Origin: a bacterium
GTDB taxonomy: Bacteria; UBP6; UBA1177
DNA length: 42,642 nucleotides
NCBI GenBank assembly: GCA_017963125.1
Contig: JAGCUA010000003.1
Span: forward strand, 1-42,642
Reading direction: 5' to 3'
Below the pieces are notes generated by a model that saw only the letters and a list, made by a program, of their open reading frames with translations, was not told where the DNA came from and ran no database searches. Position numbers and translations under genes: made by a program. How positions within the stretch are numbered: position 1 is the stretch's first letter; the number at the start of each line of letters is the position of its first letter. Below, piece by piece: positions 27,201-35,073 of this stretch.

Positions 27201-27604
27201 TGCTCTTTTAGTGCTTCCTTGCAGGATAACTTCTCCCATGCAACTTTTGCTTCGGCAGCGCACTGGCCTTCAGGAAAATTATCCAAATAGCGATGCCAAT
27301 AAGATGAATGGTTCTCTTTTCGTGCTTCTTCACAGGATAACTTGTCCAATGCCGCTTCAGCCTCAGTTGCGCACTGGCCTTCCGGAAACTGTTCCGAATA
27401 ATAATGCCATATCCAGAATGTTCCATACTTTTTAGCTTCGCCGCAGAGTGATTTGTCCAGAAACTCTTTTGCCTCTCCCGAATATTTTCCATCGGGAAAT
27501 TGTTCAAGATACGCTTCCCACAATTCGACGATAGCATCATTTAGCGCCGCGTTACATGCAGTTAGCAACAAAACAGCAATCACCAAAAGCACGATTTTCT
27601 TCAT
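24221..27604 (-). CDS. Large lipoprotein of 23 Cys-flanked helical repeats with two DUF1566 (Lcl_C) domains
   Basis: The product is 1127 aa from ATG 27604 (GGAGG 6 nt upstream; a GTG at 27610 is in frame). The lipoprotein signal peptide ends in LLLTAC. I count 23 copies of a ~37- or ~44-residue unit with consensus C-E-x-A-R...W-x-x-Y-L...F-P-E-G-x-C-A-x-E-A-K; the first lacks its leading Cys. Such W..YL..FPxG..A helical repeats resemble TPR-like units in other exported proteins. The array is broken after repeat 5 (~195-275) and repeat 13 (~590-735) by DUF1566-type segments with VEWSD, DWR-P-T and RCVRQ motifs; the first is short and lacks the middle of the domain. Probably a periplasmic or surface scaffold. 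No enzymatic motif was seen. It is a paralogue of the 28394 gene and likely in one operon with it. Confidence 0.85.
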   Translation of the reverse strand: MKKIVLLVIAVLLLTACNAALNDAIVELWEAYLEQFPDGKYSGEAKEFLDKSLCGEAKKYGTFWIWHYYSEQFPEGQCATEAEAALDKLSCEEARKENHSSYWHRYLDNFPEGQCAAEAKVAWEKLSCKEALKEHNSWDWKDYLDDFPDGKCAVLAEEFLCDNAMDEETLLAWELYLRYFPKGICAEEGNAFKAKYKKTGTVEWSDAVDINFIVFDAYCEKLEEGGHKDWRRPTEEEKMKLVEDCYETKKKGKCLYEILYTKSFGRCVRQDEHDACESAKKYDDPDLWIYYFNNFPNGECSAKAKAVWEKEEQSRCQAAQEDSYFEDWDYYLKKFPEGRCVAEAKEALEKISCEDAQAPNGKPWMWRDYLKKYPNGRCVSEAKAALNKDWLRTDKSACEEAKKYGTFWIWQNYLEKYPNGRCAAEAKVARDKFFCEYARKKNGSYYWEQYLDTFPKGQCAAEAKVAPDKLFCEKARKWNDSDGWERYLEKFPEGQCVAEAKVALEKLSCEKARKWNHSDDWKRYWEKFPEGQCVAEAKSALKEARRRREKEACEEARKHNESYYWKKYLEYFPEGECIEEAKAFNAKYKKTGNVEWSDASTISYESYWELEERATRYCKELEEEGHADWRLPTLDELKMLVENCSKTKKKGECFYSRLHGDETALLAYFDQGYIELLELWGERDASQYAWSASKSGIFRIEFKECDEWEGYERHECPKFSHTIRCVRQEDEGECETARKYNIPYFWKFYLENYPNGQCAAEAKTALDKLSCEKAREHNDSDYWDSYLKEFPKGQCVSTYDKLLCEEARTKNDSYYWERYLNKFPEGQCSAEAKSAWKEARQREEKLSCEEARKENRSSNWKSYLKEFPEGQCASEAKAALDKLSCEEARKENSSSNWKSYLEEFPAGQCASEAKVALDKLSCEEARKENSSSNWKSYLNKFPEGQCASEAKAAWKEARLREDKLSCEEARKENRSYYWEWYLDKYPEGQCAAEAKAAYDKLSCEEARKENNLYSWKSYLEKFPEGKCSPEAKLFLKIQDKTYCKKARKENSSSNWKSYLEEFPEGQCAVEAKAAWKEAKQREDKKACVKARTNNYSYYWKSYLGEFPEGKCASEAKAFLDKEAAKDK
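24240..27540 (-). repeat. Tandem coding repeat, 111-bp unit with 132-bp variants
   Basis: The helical units repeat at DNA level. For example, the segment ctgatgcaca (plus strand) recurs at 24760, 24871 and 24982, exactly 111 bp apart. Longer units carry a 21-bp insertion encoding extra Lys/Glu/Arg residues. Units between about 24,400 and 25,100 are nearly identical, indicating recent expansion; those near the 5' end and around the DUF1566 segments are more diverged. Confidence 0.85.
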
Positions 27605-27673
27605 TTTCACCCTCCGGGTTTATTTTTTAACCTGCCTGCACCTCGAAATCAGACATAGATAAATTAAGAAAAT

Positions 27674-28363
27674 TCAATAACTCCACCAATAATAAAACCT
27701 TCTATGCCAAAGCTCGGCTTTTTCCCAACCGTAATCTCCTAAGTATTCAACTTCTCCGACCTTTTTATACTTATCTTGATTCCAATGCCCCAAAATATAT
27801 TCTGTCCTTTTTTCTATCTGAGATATACTCCGATGACAACCTTCATACAAAAGATTACAAATACACTTCGGCAAGATTAAACCTTGTCTATTATCTGTAT
27901 ACAAAGCATCCAATGTATCGTCCGCATCCCCCTTAACATACAGAAGAAAAAAAGTATTATTTTCGCGTGTTTTCCAAACTGACAACTCTGATCTTGCACC
28001 CTGATTCATATTTTTTGAATAAGAATCTTTCACATTAGCGTTAAAAGCACATAATTCAACAGTTTTGAATCCTTTGAGAGATAACCGATGATAAAGTTCA
28101 TCAATTTCAGTTCTAAAATCCCTACCGTAAAGGAAATCAACATAAACATACAACGGTAAAGATTCGCCGAATGCTGCTATCGGTGTAGGATCTTTCCCGC
28201 AACAATAATAAAACAAACTATTACTCATGATTTCGCAGTCAAAGTCATCCTGTATCCCATGAGTCGCAATTTGAATAATTCTGTCTTTTATATAGCCGAT
28301 TTCTGGTGCCCTAATATTTATCTGTCCGAATGATGAGAGCTGCATACAACTAGAGACTCCCAT
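27674..28363 (-). CDS. Unrecognised 229-aa protein between two paralogous lipoproteins
   Basis: The start ATG 28363 follows AGGAGG (6 nt); the open frame extends 8 codons further, which is not needed. There is no signal peptide and no membrane helix, so the protein is probably cytoplasmic, although it is relatively rich in Cys (CMQL, YYCCGKD, CICNLLYEGC) and ends in aromatic residues (FYYWWSY). I recognise no family and no catalytic motif. The DNA looks more AT-rich than the dcw genes. It sits 30 bp after the 28394 lipoprotein gene and 69 bp before the 24221 lipoprotein gene, all in the same direction, so the three probably share a transcript. Confidence 0.7.
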   Translation of the reverse strand: MGVSSCMQLSSFGQINIRAPEIGYIKDRIIQIATHGIQDDFDCEIMSNSLFYYCCGKDPTPIAAFGESLPLYVYVDFLYGRDFRTEIDELYHRLSLKGFKTVELCAFNANVKDSYSKNMNQGARSELSVWKTRENNTFFLLYVKGDADDTLDALYTDNRQGLILPKCICNLLYEGCHRSISQIEKRTEYILGHWNQDKYKKVGEVEYLGDYGWEKAELWHRRFYYWWSY

Positions 28364-28393
28364 TTTCACCTCCTTTTTCTCTCTCAAATGTAG

Positions 28394-30151
28394 TTACTTA
28401 CTTTCGGAATCTTCTTTTGCGGCCTCTTTATCCAGAAATGCCTTTGCCTCGGCTGCACATTGGCCTTCAGGGAATTCTTTCAAATAATTTTCCCAATCAT
28501 ATGAACTATTTTCTTTTCGCGCTTCTTCGCAAGACAACTTGTCCACAGCTTTTTTTGCCTCAGCAGAACATTTACCTTCAGGGAAATTCTCAATATAAAA
28601 ATTCCAATAATAAATTGTATTATACTTTTTAGCGGTTTCACATGCGTCCTGATCATCCTGACGAACACAACGAGTCCTGCCGAAACGGCCGTCAGGAGAC
28701 AGTTTTCCATTGTCAAAAGAAATCGAGAAGTACGTTTTTCCTATGATACCACAGAAAGATCCTTCTCCTGAAACAGAACTTGAATCAAGCCAGCCCTTAT
28801 CTCCGAGTTTACTGAAATTACCGCTCTCTACACCGTAACAATTCTCAAAATTGAATCTGGCAGCAGCTTCTTCATCTATTTTATCGAATTTTCTATTGAC
28901 TTCGATGGAATCTTTTTCATAAATTTTACATGCTCCGCCTGCAACTGTTCCAGGATGATTCTGAACCAGCACTCTGAGTTCATCTATGTTCGGCTCTCTC
29001 CAGTCATCGTGTCCGTCCTCGACAAGTTCTTCGCAGGATACATCCCATGCCCCTATTACATCTGACCATTCATAATTTCCGATTCTTCTAAATTTATTTC
29101 TGACAGCTTTTCCTTCTTCTACACATTTTCCGTCAGGGAAGGTTTTCAAATAATGTTCCCATGCAGCACGGGTGTTCTGTTTTTTTACTTTTTCGCAAAC
29201 TGCATCTTTTGCCTCGTTCACACACTTGCCTTTCGGGAATTTTCCCAAATAAAATTCCCAGCTTGCTTGTGTATTTTGCTTTCGCACCCTCTTGCAGACT
29301 GGGGCATCTTCCAGAGCAGCTCTTGCCTCTTTCGAACAGTTGCCGTTAGGAAAAAGAGAAAGATAGTTCTCCCATGATTCATAGCTATCTTTTTCCATCG
29401 CTTCTTCACAGGCATCACTATCATCCTTCCTGACACAGCGGACATAAAGATCGTTGCTCACGTGAGTGGATAATATTCCACCATTGATGAAATTAATAGA
29501 CCTATACGCTACAGTCCGGCAAGTGTCAGACAAAGATGAAGACCAAAGTTCATCTTTATCACCAAGTTTACTGAATTTCTCTCCTTCTATGCCTTCGCAA
29601 ATATCATCATCACCTTCGCTCTCGTCGTCAATTCTCTCATCATTTTCTGCAGAAATTCTGCATTTTCCTCCTGCAGCTGTTCCGGGATGATTCTGAACCA
29701 GCAGTCTGAGTTCATCAATATCAGGCAGTCTCCAGTCGGAATGACCTCCTTCCCTAAGGTTACGGCAATAAGAACCGGCAAACGGTTCATCATCTATTTC
29801 GATCCATTTCATTGCGACATCAGATATATCAGACCATTCAAAACCGCCGACTTTTGTGAACTTGTTCCTGACAGAGTTTCCCTCTTCTGCACATTTTCCG
29901 TCAGAGAAGATTTTTAAATACTTTTCCCAACTTGCGCGGGTGTTCTCTTTTCTCGCCTCCGAACAAGCTTTTTCTTCCTCTTTTTCCAAAACAGCTTTTG
30001 CTTCATCAGCACATTTTCCGTCGGGGAACTGTGCGAGATACGCTTTCCACGATGCGACAGAGGCATCATTTCGCGCCGATTCACAAAGTTTGGAATCTTT
30101 ACATGAAGCTACAAAAACCAAAACGATCACCAGAAACACGATTTTTTTCAT
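28394..30151 (-). CDS. Lipoprotein with seven Cys-flanked helical repeats and two DUF1566 (Lcl_C) domains
   Basis: The product is 585 aa with signal peptide MKKIVFLVIVLVFVASC, a lipobox with Cys17. Repeats 1-2 are followed by a DUF1566 domain (~100-246: FEWSD, DWRLPDIDELRLLV, LWSSSLS, RCVRK), repeats 3-5 by a second one (~355-500), and repeats 6-7 close the protein. Both DUF1566 domains are fuller than the first of the paralogue at 24221. Its end (AKAFLDKEAAKE) nearly matches the end of that paralogue. GGAGG precedes the ATG. Likely anchored to a membrane and exposed to the periplasm or surface; function unknown. Confidence 0.85.
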   Translation of the reverse strand: MKKIVFLVIVLVFVASCKDSKLCESARNDASVASWKAYLAQFPDGKCADEAKAVLEKEEEKACSEARKENTRASWEKYLKIFSDGKCAEEGNSVRNKFTKVGGFEWSDISDVAMKWIEIDDEPFAGSYCRNLREGGHSDWRLPDIDELRLLVQNHPGTAAGGKCRISAENDERIDDESEGDDDICEGIEGEKFSKLGDKDELWSSSLSDTCRTVAYRSINFINGGILSTHVSNDLYVRCVRKDDSDACEEAMEKDSYESWENYLSLFPNGNCSKEARAALEDAPVCKRVRKQNTQASWEFYLGKFPKGKCVNEAKDAVCEKVKKQNTRAAWEHYLKTFPDGKCVEEGKAVRNKFRRIGNYEWSDVIGAWDVSCEELVEDGHDDWREPNIDELRVLVQNHPGTVAGGACKIYEKDSIEVNRKFDKIDEEAAARFNFENCYGVESGNFSKLGDKGWLDSSSVSGEGSFCGIIGKTYFSISFDNGKLSPDGRFGRTRCVRQDDQDACETAKKYNTIYYWNFYIENFPEGKCSAEAKKAVDKLSCEEARKENSSYDWENYLKEFPEGQCAAEAKAFLDKEAAKEDSESK

Positions 30152-30310
30152 CTCACCCTCCGTTTTTTTGTGTATTCGTTTTCCAAAATCATACTTAATG
30201 CTATACGCATTTTCGGAACAGAATCCACAAAATTTTTCACTTGTTTGAGAAATTTTTTTAACGTTTCTGAACGTTGCTCATGAACGGCGGAAAACCTTCT
30301 CAGTCTCCCC

Positions 30311-31066
30311 TTATTTTTTCAACTGATCGCCGGTTTTTCCGAAGCGGCGTTCCCTTCCGGCGTAGTCTTGAAGGGCTTTGATGAACTCTTCTTTTTTGAA
30401 ATCGGGCCACAAAGTATCTGTAAAATAGAATTCAGAATAAGCGATCTGCCACAGAAGATAGTTTGAAATCCTGTACTCGCCGCTCGTTCTGATCACAAGG
30501 TCGGGATCCGGCATATCAAAAGTGTAGAGACTTTCCGAGATCATTTTTTCATCGATTTTCCCGGGATCTATCTCATGCGATGCAGCTTTTTGAGCTATTT
30601 TCCGGACTGCCTGAGTGATTTCCTGACGAGAACCGTAGCTGAGAGCAAGAGTGAGGACCATTTTGGTCTCGCCCTGCTTCGTAGCTTCGATAGTCTCATT
30701 CATAAGTTTGAGCAGTTCAGGCGAGAATTTGTCCTTTTCACCTATGATGTTGAGCCTTACATTCTTTTCGACGAGAACATTTCTTTTGGAAATAAGAAAT
30801 TCTTTGAAAAGCTCCATAAGACCAGAGACTTCCGATTCAGGACGGTTCCAGTTTTCAGTCGAAAAGGCATAGAGTGTGAGGTATTTCACTCCGATTTCCC
30901 GGCACAAAGTCGTTACTGCGTCAACAGCATCGGCTCCGGCTCTGTGCCCTACCAGCCTGTTCCACAGACGTTTTTTAGCCCAGCGTCCGTTGCCGTCCAT
31001 GATTATTGCAACATGCTGAGGCAGACGCTCTTCATTCAATCCGTATTTGATGCAGTATTCGTTCAT
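30311..31066 (-). CDS. uppS: Isoprenyl transferase (undecaprenyl diphosphate synthase)
   Basis: Cis-prenyltransferase that makes the C55 lipid carrier for peptidoglycan. The product is 251 aa. The catalytic N-terminal motif is IIMDGNGRWAKKR (Asp24), followed by GHRAGADAV, LYAFSTENWNRP, and the C-terminal DLVIRTSGEYRISNYLLWQ and ERRFGKT. It starts 8 bp after the J-domain gene stop, so it appears to be the last gene of an Hsp70-J protein-uppS operon. cdsA, which often follows uppS, is not here. Confidence 0.96.
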   Translation of the reverse strand: MNEYCIKYGLNEERLPQHVAIIMDGNGRWAKKRLWNRLVGHRAGADAVDAVTTLCREIGVKYLTLYAFSTENWNRPESEVSGLMELFKEFLISKRNVLVEKNVRLNIIGEKDKFSPELLKLMNETIEATKQGETKMVLTLALSYGSRQEITQAVRKIAQKAASHEIDPGKIDEKMISESLYTFDMPDPDLVIRTSGEYRISNYLLWQIAYSEFYFTDTLWPDFKKEEFIKALQDYAGRERRFGKTGDQLKK

Positions 31067-31074
31067 GTCATGTC

Positions 31075-31971
31075 CTATTTTGAGAGTTTCTGAGTGACTT
31101 CCTCGATAAGACGGTCAATATATGAATTGTTCTTTTCCATCGAAGCCGCCATTTTGAGCTGCGTGAGAGCCGATCTGTAATCCCCGCTTTCCATAGCTTT
31201 AACCGCAAGAATTGCAAAACGGCGCGCCTGATTGTTCTGGATCGTATCTTCCGGAGTTTCGTTGTAAGAGACTTTTATTCTGAAATCAAAGCGTTTAGCG
31301 TCGGGATTTTCCTTGAGCATCTTGTCATAGATGACCTTTCTTGAAGGATTCATCAGCACAGAATAAGCCTCGTTCGCCCGCTTAGTGATATCGTAAGCCT
31401 TTTCCCTTATATCCGCCGGAATGTTCCTGAATTTGTCAGGGTGATACTTCCTTGCCATCGAAATATATTTTTTCTTAATTTCGGCTAAAGACGCGTTCTG
31501 CGGCAGACCGAAAAAGGTGTAGTAGTCGTAACTGTCCATATTTTCCGAGAAATATGAGATTTCTTCAAGCATATCGACCGAAACAGCCGTCGGGATCTTC
31601 GCTTTTTCAGCGCCGGTTTCAACGACTTCCTTGATTTTGGCAAGAAACTGTTCACTGTTGAGCGGCAGTTTGAAGAACGCAGCCGCACCGTATTTTGCAG
31701 CGATGTCTGCATTAAGTTCAGGCCCCTCCGTGAGAGCGAGAAGGACAAAACTTTTCGCCTTTCTGATGACCGGAAGAGCTTTGAGCCAGATCCCTTCAGA
31801 CAGAACCGAAGAAACGATCAGGGTGTCGTAGCTCTCTAAATTTTCGGTAAGCAGCTCTTTTACATCCTGCGTGATGAAACATTCACAGTCATCGATCTTC
31901 GAAGTCAGAAATTTTTCCAATGATTTCAAATATTTTTCATCTTTCATAAGGATTGCTATCTTTTTTCTCAT
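31075..31971 (-). CDS. Pseudo-receiver and J-domain fusion protein
   Basis: The product is 298 aa. Residues 1-115 have the alternating pattern of a CheY-like receiver ([20 protein letters not shown]; the conserved Lys is in FFKLP), but the phosphoacceptor position after strand 3 ([11 protein letters not shown]) is Ser, so it is unlikely to be phosphorylated normally. Residues ~148-218 form a J domain with the HPD motif (YHPDKF, 177-179). The last ~55 residues are helical and TPR-like ([21 protein letters not shown]). It overlaps the upstream Hsp70 gene by 4 bp (ATGA), so it is probably the dedicated J-protein of that Hsp70. Confidence 0.88.
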   Translation of the reverse strand: MRKKIAILMKDEKYLKSLEKFLTSKIDDCECFITQDVKELLTENLESYDTLIVSSVLSEGIWLKALPVIRKAKSFVLLALTEGPELNADIAAKYGAAAFFKLPLNSEQFLAKIKEVVETGAEKAKIPTAVSVDMLEEISYFSENMDSYDYYTFFGLPQNASLAEIKKKYISMARKYHPDKFRNIPADIREKAYDITKRANEAYSVLMNPSRKVIYDKMLKENPDAKRFDFRIKVSYNETPEDTIQNNQARRFAILAVKAMESGDYRSALTQLKMAASMEKNNSYIDRLIEEVTQKLSK

Positions 31972-33506
31972 TGGCGTTGCTCCAAACCAAGAATATTCAA
32001 TGAAATTTTCTGCATTCTTCCTGTATCGAGATCAACAGCGCTGACGTTGAGAACGCCGTTCGTATCAATCTCGAATTTGACTTCGATCTTGAGTTCCCCT
32101 CTTTTCGCCTTTCTCATTTCAGAAAGCGTGAGCTCACCCATCAGATGCGATTCGCGCTTGCTTTTGGCGTTGCCCTGATAGATCTCGATCTTTACAGAAT
32201 CTACATCGTCCGCCGCATTCGTGAAGACATTGGTTCTTTCAAGCGGAAGAGGCTCGTTCTTTTCGACTAAGATTTCGATGTAGTCGCCTACACTGCCGAC
32301 ACCTATAGAAAGCGGCACGACGTCAAGAAGAACCGGTGCCTGATCGCTGTAGTCGCTGATGAGCGAATTACCCATGATGCTCGCACCCATCGCTATGACA
32401 AGGACAGATTCGATACCGAAGTAAGGCTGCTGTTTGAAAAATTCCGATACGCGTTCCTGAACACGCGGTATCTTTGAAGAACCGCCGACAAGAATGACCG
32501 CGTCGAGTGCCGAAACATCAAGATGAGCGCTTTCCATCGCGTCGCGGCAGATATCGAAAGCCTGAGAAACGATAGGATCAATGATCTGGTTGAAAAGTTC
32601 CCTGTCGATGATCCTTTCGTAATCGGCGAACCTGTCTTCTCCGAGAGGGATCATGCTGCGGATGAGAACTTTGATCTTGTCCTGTGTCGAAAGTGCGATC
32701 TTTATGCGCTCGGCTTCGGCAAGGAAAACAGTCATCATTTCGCTGTTCATCGAAACTTTGACGCCGTAGTTGACTTCAATATCGTACATCATGAACTGCA
32801 CGATCGCGGCATCGATGTCGTCACCGCCCAGAAAGCTGTTGCCGGCAGTCGAAAGGACTTCGAAAACGTTGTCCTTGACTTCGAGAACAGTGATATCGAA
32901 AGTTCCGCCGCCGAAATCGAAAACGGCTATCTTTTCATCTCTGTTGCTGCCGAAACCGTATGCAAGCGCCGCCGCCGTCGGTTCGTTGATTATGCGGAGA
33001 ACATTGAGCCCTGCAAGCTGGCCCGCTTCCTGCGTCGCACGTCTCTGAGCCTCGTTGTAGTTTGCCGGAACGGTAATGACCGCATCGACAACTTCTTCAC
33101 CCAAATATTCGGCAGCCGCTTTTTTCGCCTTTTTCAGAACGAGAGAAGAGATCAGCTGCGGCGTAATACGTTTGCCGTAGATTTCTATTTCTACCGAATC
33201 GTTCTTTCCGCCTACAACTTTATAAGGGAACTTTCTGGCATATTTTATAGTCTCGGGATGGCTGAAATTGCGGCCGATGATCCTTTTGATGCTGTAGATC
33301 GTGTTTACAGGGTTCAGGTGCCGCATATCTTTAGCCTTTTTTCCGACTATGATATTTTTACCTTCATTAACGAAAGAGACGACAGAAGGCATTATTTTGT
33401 CTTCTTCCTCTCCTGGAATGGGGATTACAGTGGAAAGACCGTCCTGAACGACAGCGACCGTAGTCGTTGAAGTTCCGAGATCTATTCCGAGAACATATTT
33501 AGACAT
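31968..33506 (-). CDS. DnaK-like Hsp70 lacking the C-terminal lid
   Basis: The product is 512 aa from ATG 33506 (GGAG upstream); the open frame reaches 33590, but that extension has no start support. The ATPase domain is intact: [54 protein letters not shown] and [15 protein letters not shown]. The substrate-binding beta domain follows ([16 protein letters not shown]), and the protein stops directly after it ([13 protein letters not shown]). The helical lid and C-terminal tail of DnaK (~100+ residues) are absent. A paralogue specialised for a particular client is more likely than the housekeeping dnaK. No CIRCE element was seen upstream. Confidence 0.92.
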   Translation of the reverse strand: MSKYVLGIDLGTSTTTVAVVQDGLSTVIPIPGEEEDKIMPSVVSFVNEGKNIIVGKKAKDMRHLNPVNTIYSIKRIIGRNFSHPETIKYARKFPYKVVGGKNDSVEIEIYGKRITPQLISSLVLKKAKKAAAEYLGEEVVDAVITVPANYNEAQRRATQEAGQLAGLNVLRIINEPTAAALAYGFGSNRDEKIAVFDFGGGTFDITVLEVKDNVFEVLSTAGNSFLGGDDIDAAIVQFMMYDIEVNYGVKVSMNSEMMTVFLAEAERIKIALSTQDKIKVLIRSMIPLGEDRFADYERIIDRELFNQIIDPIVSQAFDICRDAMESAHLDVSALDAVILVGGSSKIPRVQERVSEFFKQQPYFGIESVLVIAMGASIMGNSLISDYSDQAPVLLDVVPLSIGVGSVGDYIEILVEKNEPLPLERTNVFTNAADDVDSVKIEIYQGNAKSKRESHLMGELTLSEMRKAKRGELKIEVKFEIDTNGVLNVSAVDLDTGRMQKISLNILGLEQRQ

Positions 33507-33562
33507 TTCATCTCCACCAACAAAAAAACAAACAAAGCACCCTTTACAATAAAGGGAGCGGA

Positions 33563-33590
33563 ATAATACATTTTTTTCATATTTTGGCAA
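33563..33590 (-). promoter_or_regulatory. Candidate promoter of the Hsp70-J-uppS operon
   Basis: Minus strand: TTGCCA (33590-33585), 16-bp spacer, TATTAT (33568-33563), about 57 bp before the Hsp70 ATG. Both hexamers match sigma70 well. Confidence 0.55.
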
Positions 33591-33629
33591 TTATTCACGA
33601 AAAATTCACCGATTTCGCTCTTTATCCCC

Positions 33630-33657
33630 TTGCCGATTTTTGAAAAAGTCGTATTAT
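33630..33657 (+). promoter_or_regulatory. Candidate promoter of the zinc-ribbon/HD/recX operon
   Basis: TTGCCG (33630-33635), 16-bp spacer, TATTAT (33652-33657), followed by AGGAGGTG at 33670-33677. Nearly the same elements and spacing as the divergent Hsp70 promoter 40 bp away. Confidence 0.55.
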
Positions 33658-33682
33658 GCGCTGTTTTTTAGGAGGTGGAACC

Positions 33683-34078
33683 GTGAAAAAGCTCAAAAAA
33701 ACACAGACTTTGACGAAAATAACCTGTGCAAAATGCGGAAAAGAGTATTTCGTTTCGTTCGTTGCCGACGGACACAGGAACTACTACTGCGACGAATGCC
33801 TTAAAGAGATGCACAAGAACAGAAAAGAAGGCAAAATCAAAAAAGTTTTCGACCCGAAAAACGAAAAGTATATGTTTGACTTCATCTGCGAATTCTGCCA
33901 CGAGTTCAGACACGCTTTCTACGCTCCGAAAAGGGAAAACGGAAAGATCATGTGCAAAGAGTGCGAATCTAACCGGAAACTGGAAGAACGTAAGAGATCG
34001 AGAAAGAACGTCATCATCGTATCGGGCAAGGCCGCAATCGATTCAATACCGAAAAAAGAAGGAGAAGAAGATGAATAG
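33683..34078 (+). CDS. Small zinc-ribbon protein
   Basis: The product is 131 aa from GTG 33683, which sits 5 nt after a strong AGGAGGTG; the open frame from 33656 starts inside the promoter and is not used. Two paired CxxC modules are visible: CAKCGKEY with CDEC, and CEFCHEF with CKEC, each pair about 20-27 residues apart, so two zinc ribbons are likely. The protein is Lys/Arg-rich, suggesting nucleic-acid or ribosome association, though this is inference. It overlaps the HD-domain gene by 8 bp and heads an operon ending in recX. No named family. Confidence 0.8.
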   Translation: MKKLKKTQTLTKITCAKCGKEYFVSFVADGHRNYYCDECLKEMHKNRKEGKIKKVFDPKNEKYMFDFICEFCHEFRHAFYAPKRENGKIMCKECESNRKLEERKRSRKNVIIVSGKAAIDSIPKKEGEEDE

Positions 34079-34634
34079 AGACGACGCACTCAAACTGCTT
34101 GAACTCCACCTGCCGAACAAAAATCTTATCAAACACAGCATCGCCGTTGAAGCAGGAATGAGAAAAATGGCTCAGTTTCTCGGCGAAAAAGAGGAAGAAA
34201 GATGGGCAATGTCGGGACTTCTTCACGACCTTGACTACGAAGAAACCAAGGACGATTTTCCGAAACACGGCCTCGTCACAGGCGAGATCCTCCGCAAAGA
34301 AGGTTTCAACGATACCGAGATCCTTAACGCGATAGTCATGCACTCCGGCAATATTCCGGCAACTACCGCAATGGGAAAGGCACTTTACGCGGTCGATCCT
34401 ACGACAGGTTTTCTGACGGCATGCGTCCTCATGTCACCGACAAAAAATATCCACTTCCTCGACATGGGTTTCATGATGAAGCGCTTCAAGGAGAAACGCT
34501 TTGCGGCAGGGGCAAACAGAGAACAGATCAATAGCGCGACCGAAAACTTTCCCCTTTCACTTGAAGATTTCATCACTATAGTTCATGAAGGAATGAAAGA
34601 AAGTTCCGTTGAATTGGGACTTGGAAAACTTTAA
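34071..34634 (+). CDS. HD-domain phosphohydrolase-like protein
   Basis: The product is 187 aa from ATG 34071, after GGAG 4-7 nt upstream inside the zinc-ribbon gene. HD-domain residues are visible: NLIKHSIAVEAGM, LLHDLDYEE (the HD pair), KHGLVTGEI and VMHSGNIP, as in HDIG-type hydrolases acting on nucleotides or phosphoesters. Substrate unknown. It is translationally coupled on both sides: 8-bp overlap upstream and TAATG with recX downstream. Confidence 0.85.
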   Translation: MNRDDALKLLELHLPNKNLIKHSIAVEAGMRKMAQFLGEKEEERWAMSGLLHDLDYEETKDDFPKHGLVTGEILRKEGFNDTEILNAIVMHSGNIPATTAMGKALYAVDPTTGFLTACVLMSPTKNIHFLDMGFMMKRFKEKRFAAGANREQINSATENFPLSLEDFITIVHEGMKESSVELGLGKL

Positions 34635-35068
34635 TGGATCAATCAGACAGATTTTTTGATTTTGCGTGCAGACTTCTTGCAAGAAGAGACTATTTCACAG
34701 AAGAGTTGCGTCAGAAAATCATTGCAAAGGGAGCAACTGAGGAAGAATCAGCCGCCGCAATAGAAAAGCTTAACAGATTCAATTACTTGGATGACACAAA
34801 AGTTCTCAGAAAATATGTTTCCGAAATCATCTCTAAAGGGAAGGGAATCAACTATTTAAAGCAGAAACTCTATGAAAAAGGGTGCTCTTCCCTGCTCTAT
34901 TCGCTCGATTTAACCGAATTTTACCCTTTCGGGGAAGAAGTCGAAGCTGCCAAAAAGGCTCTTGCCAAACTCGGGAAATGCGAAGAAGAAAAATTAGTTC
35001 CGAAACTTGTTTCAAGAGGATTTTCCTTACCTGCAGCACTTGATGCAGTGAAGAAAAGGAAAAGATAG
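34634..35068 (+). CDS. recX: RecX-family regulatory protein
   Basis: The product is 144 aa, mostly helical, with the RecX pattern of three-helix repeats: FACRLLARRDYFTEELRQKI, NRFNYLDDTKVLRKYV and SRGFSLPAALDAV. RecX modulates RecA filaments; recA is not in the window. The start overlaps the HD gene stop by one base. It ends only 5 bp from the convergent lipoprotein gene. Confidence 0.8.
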   Translation: MDQSDRFFDFACRLLARRDYFTEELRQKIIAKGATEEESAAAIEKLNRFNYLDDTKVLRKYVSEIISKGKGINYLKQKLYEKGCSSLLYSLDLTEFYPFGEEVEAAKKALAKLGKCEEEKLVPKLVSRGFSLPAALDAVKKRKR

Positions 35069-35073
35069 ATCAG

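Noticed and set aside
24221..27604. CRISPR-like array suggested by regular ~111-bp repeats
   Set aside because: The repeats lie in one long open frame and encode a protein repeat; no short repeats with unique spacers.
27674..28363. Immunity or toxin function for the 229-aa protein
   Set aside because: Context alone (between two surface proteins) is not evidence; no toxin or immunity motif is visible.
30152..30310. Terminator or promoter between uppS and the 28394 lipoprotein gene
   Set aside because: The AACGTT-CAGA-AACGTT hairpin is followed by an A-run, not a T-run, on the transcribed strand, and no hexamer pair at 16-18 bp spacing was convincing.
32523..33470. 315-aa plus-strand open frame opposite the Hsp70 gene
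   Set aside because: Antisense shadow of a conserved ATPase domain.
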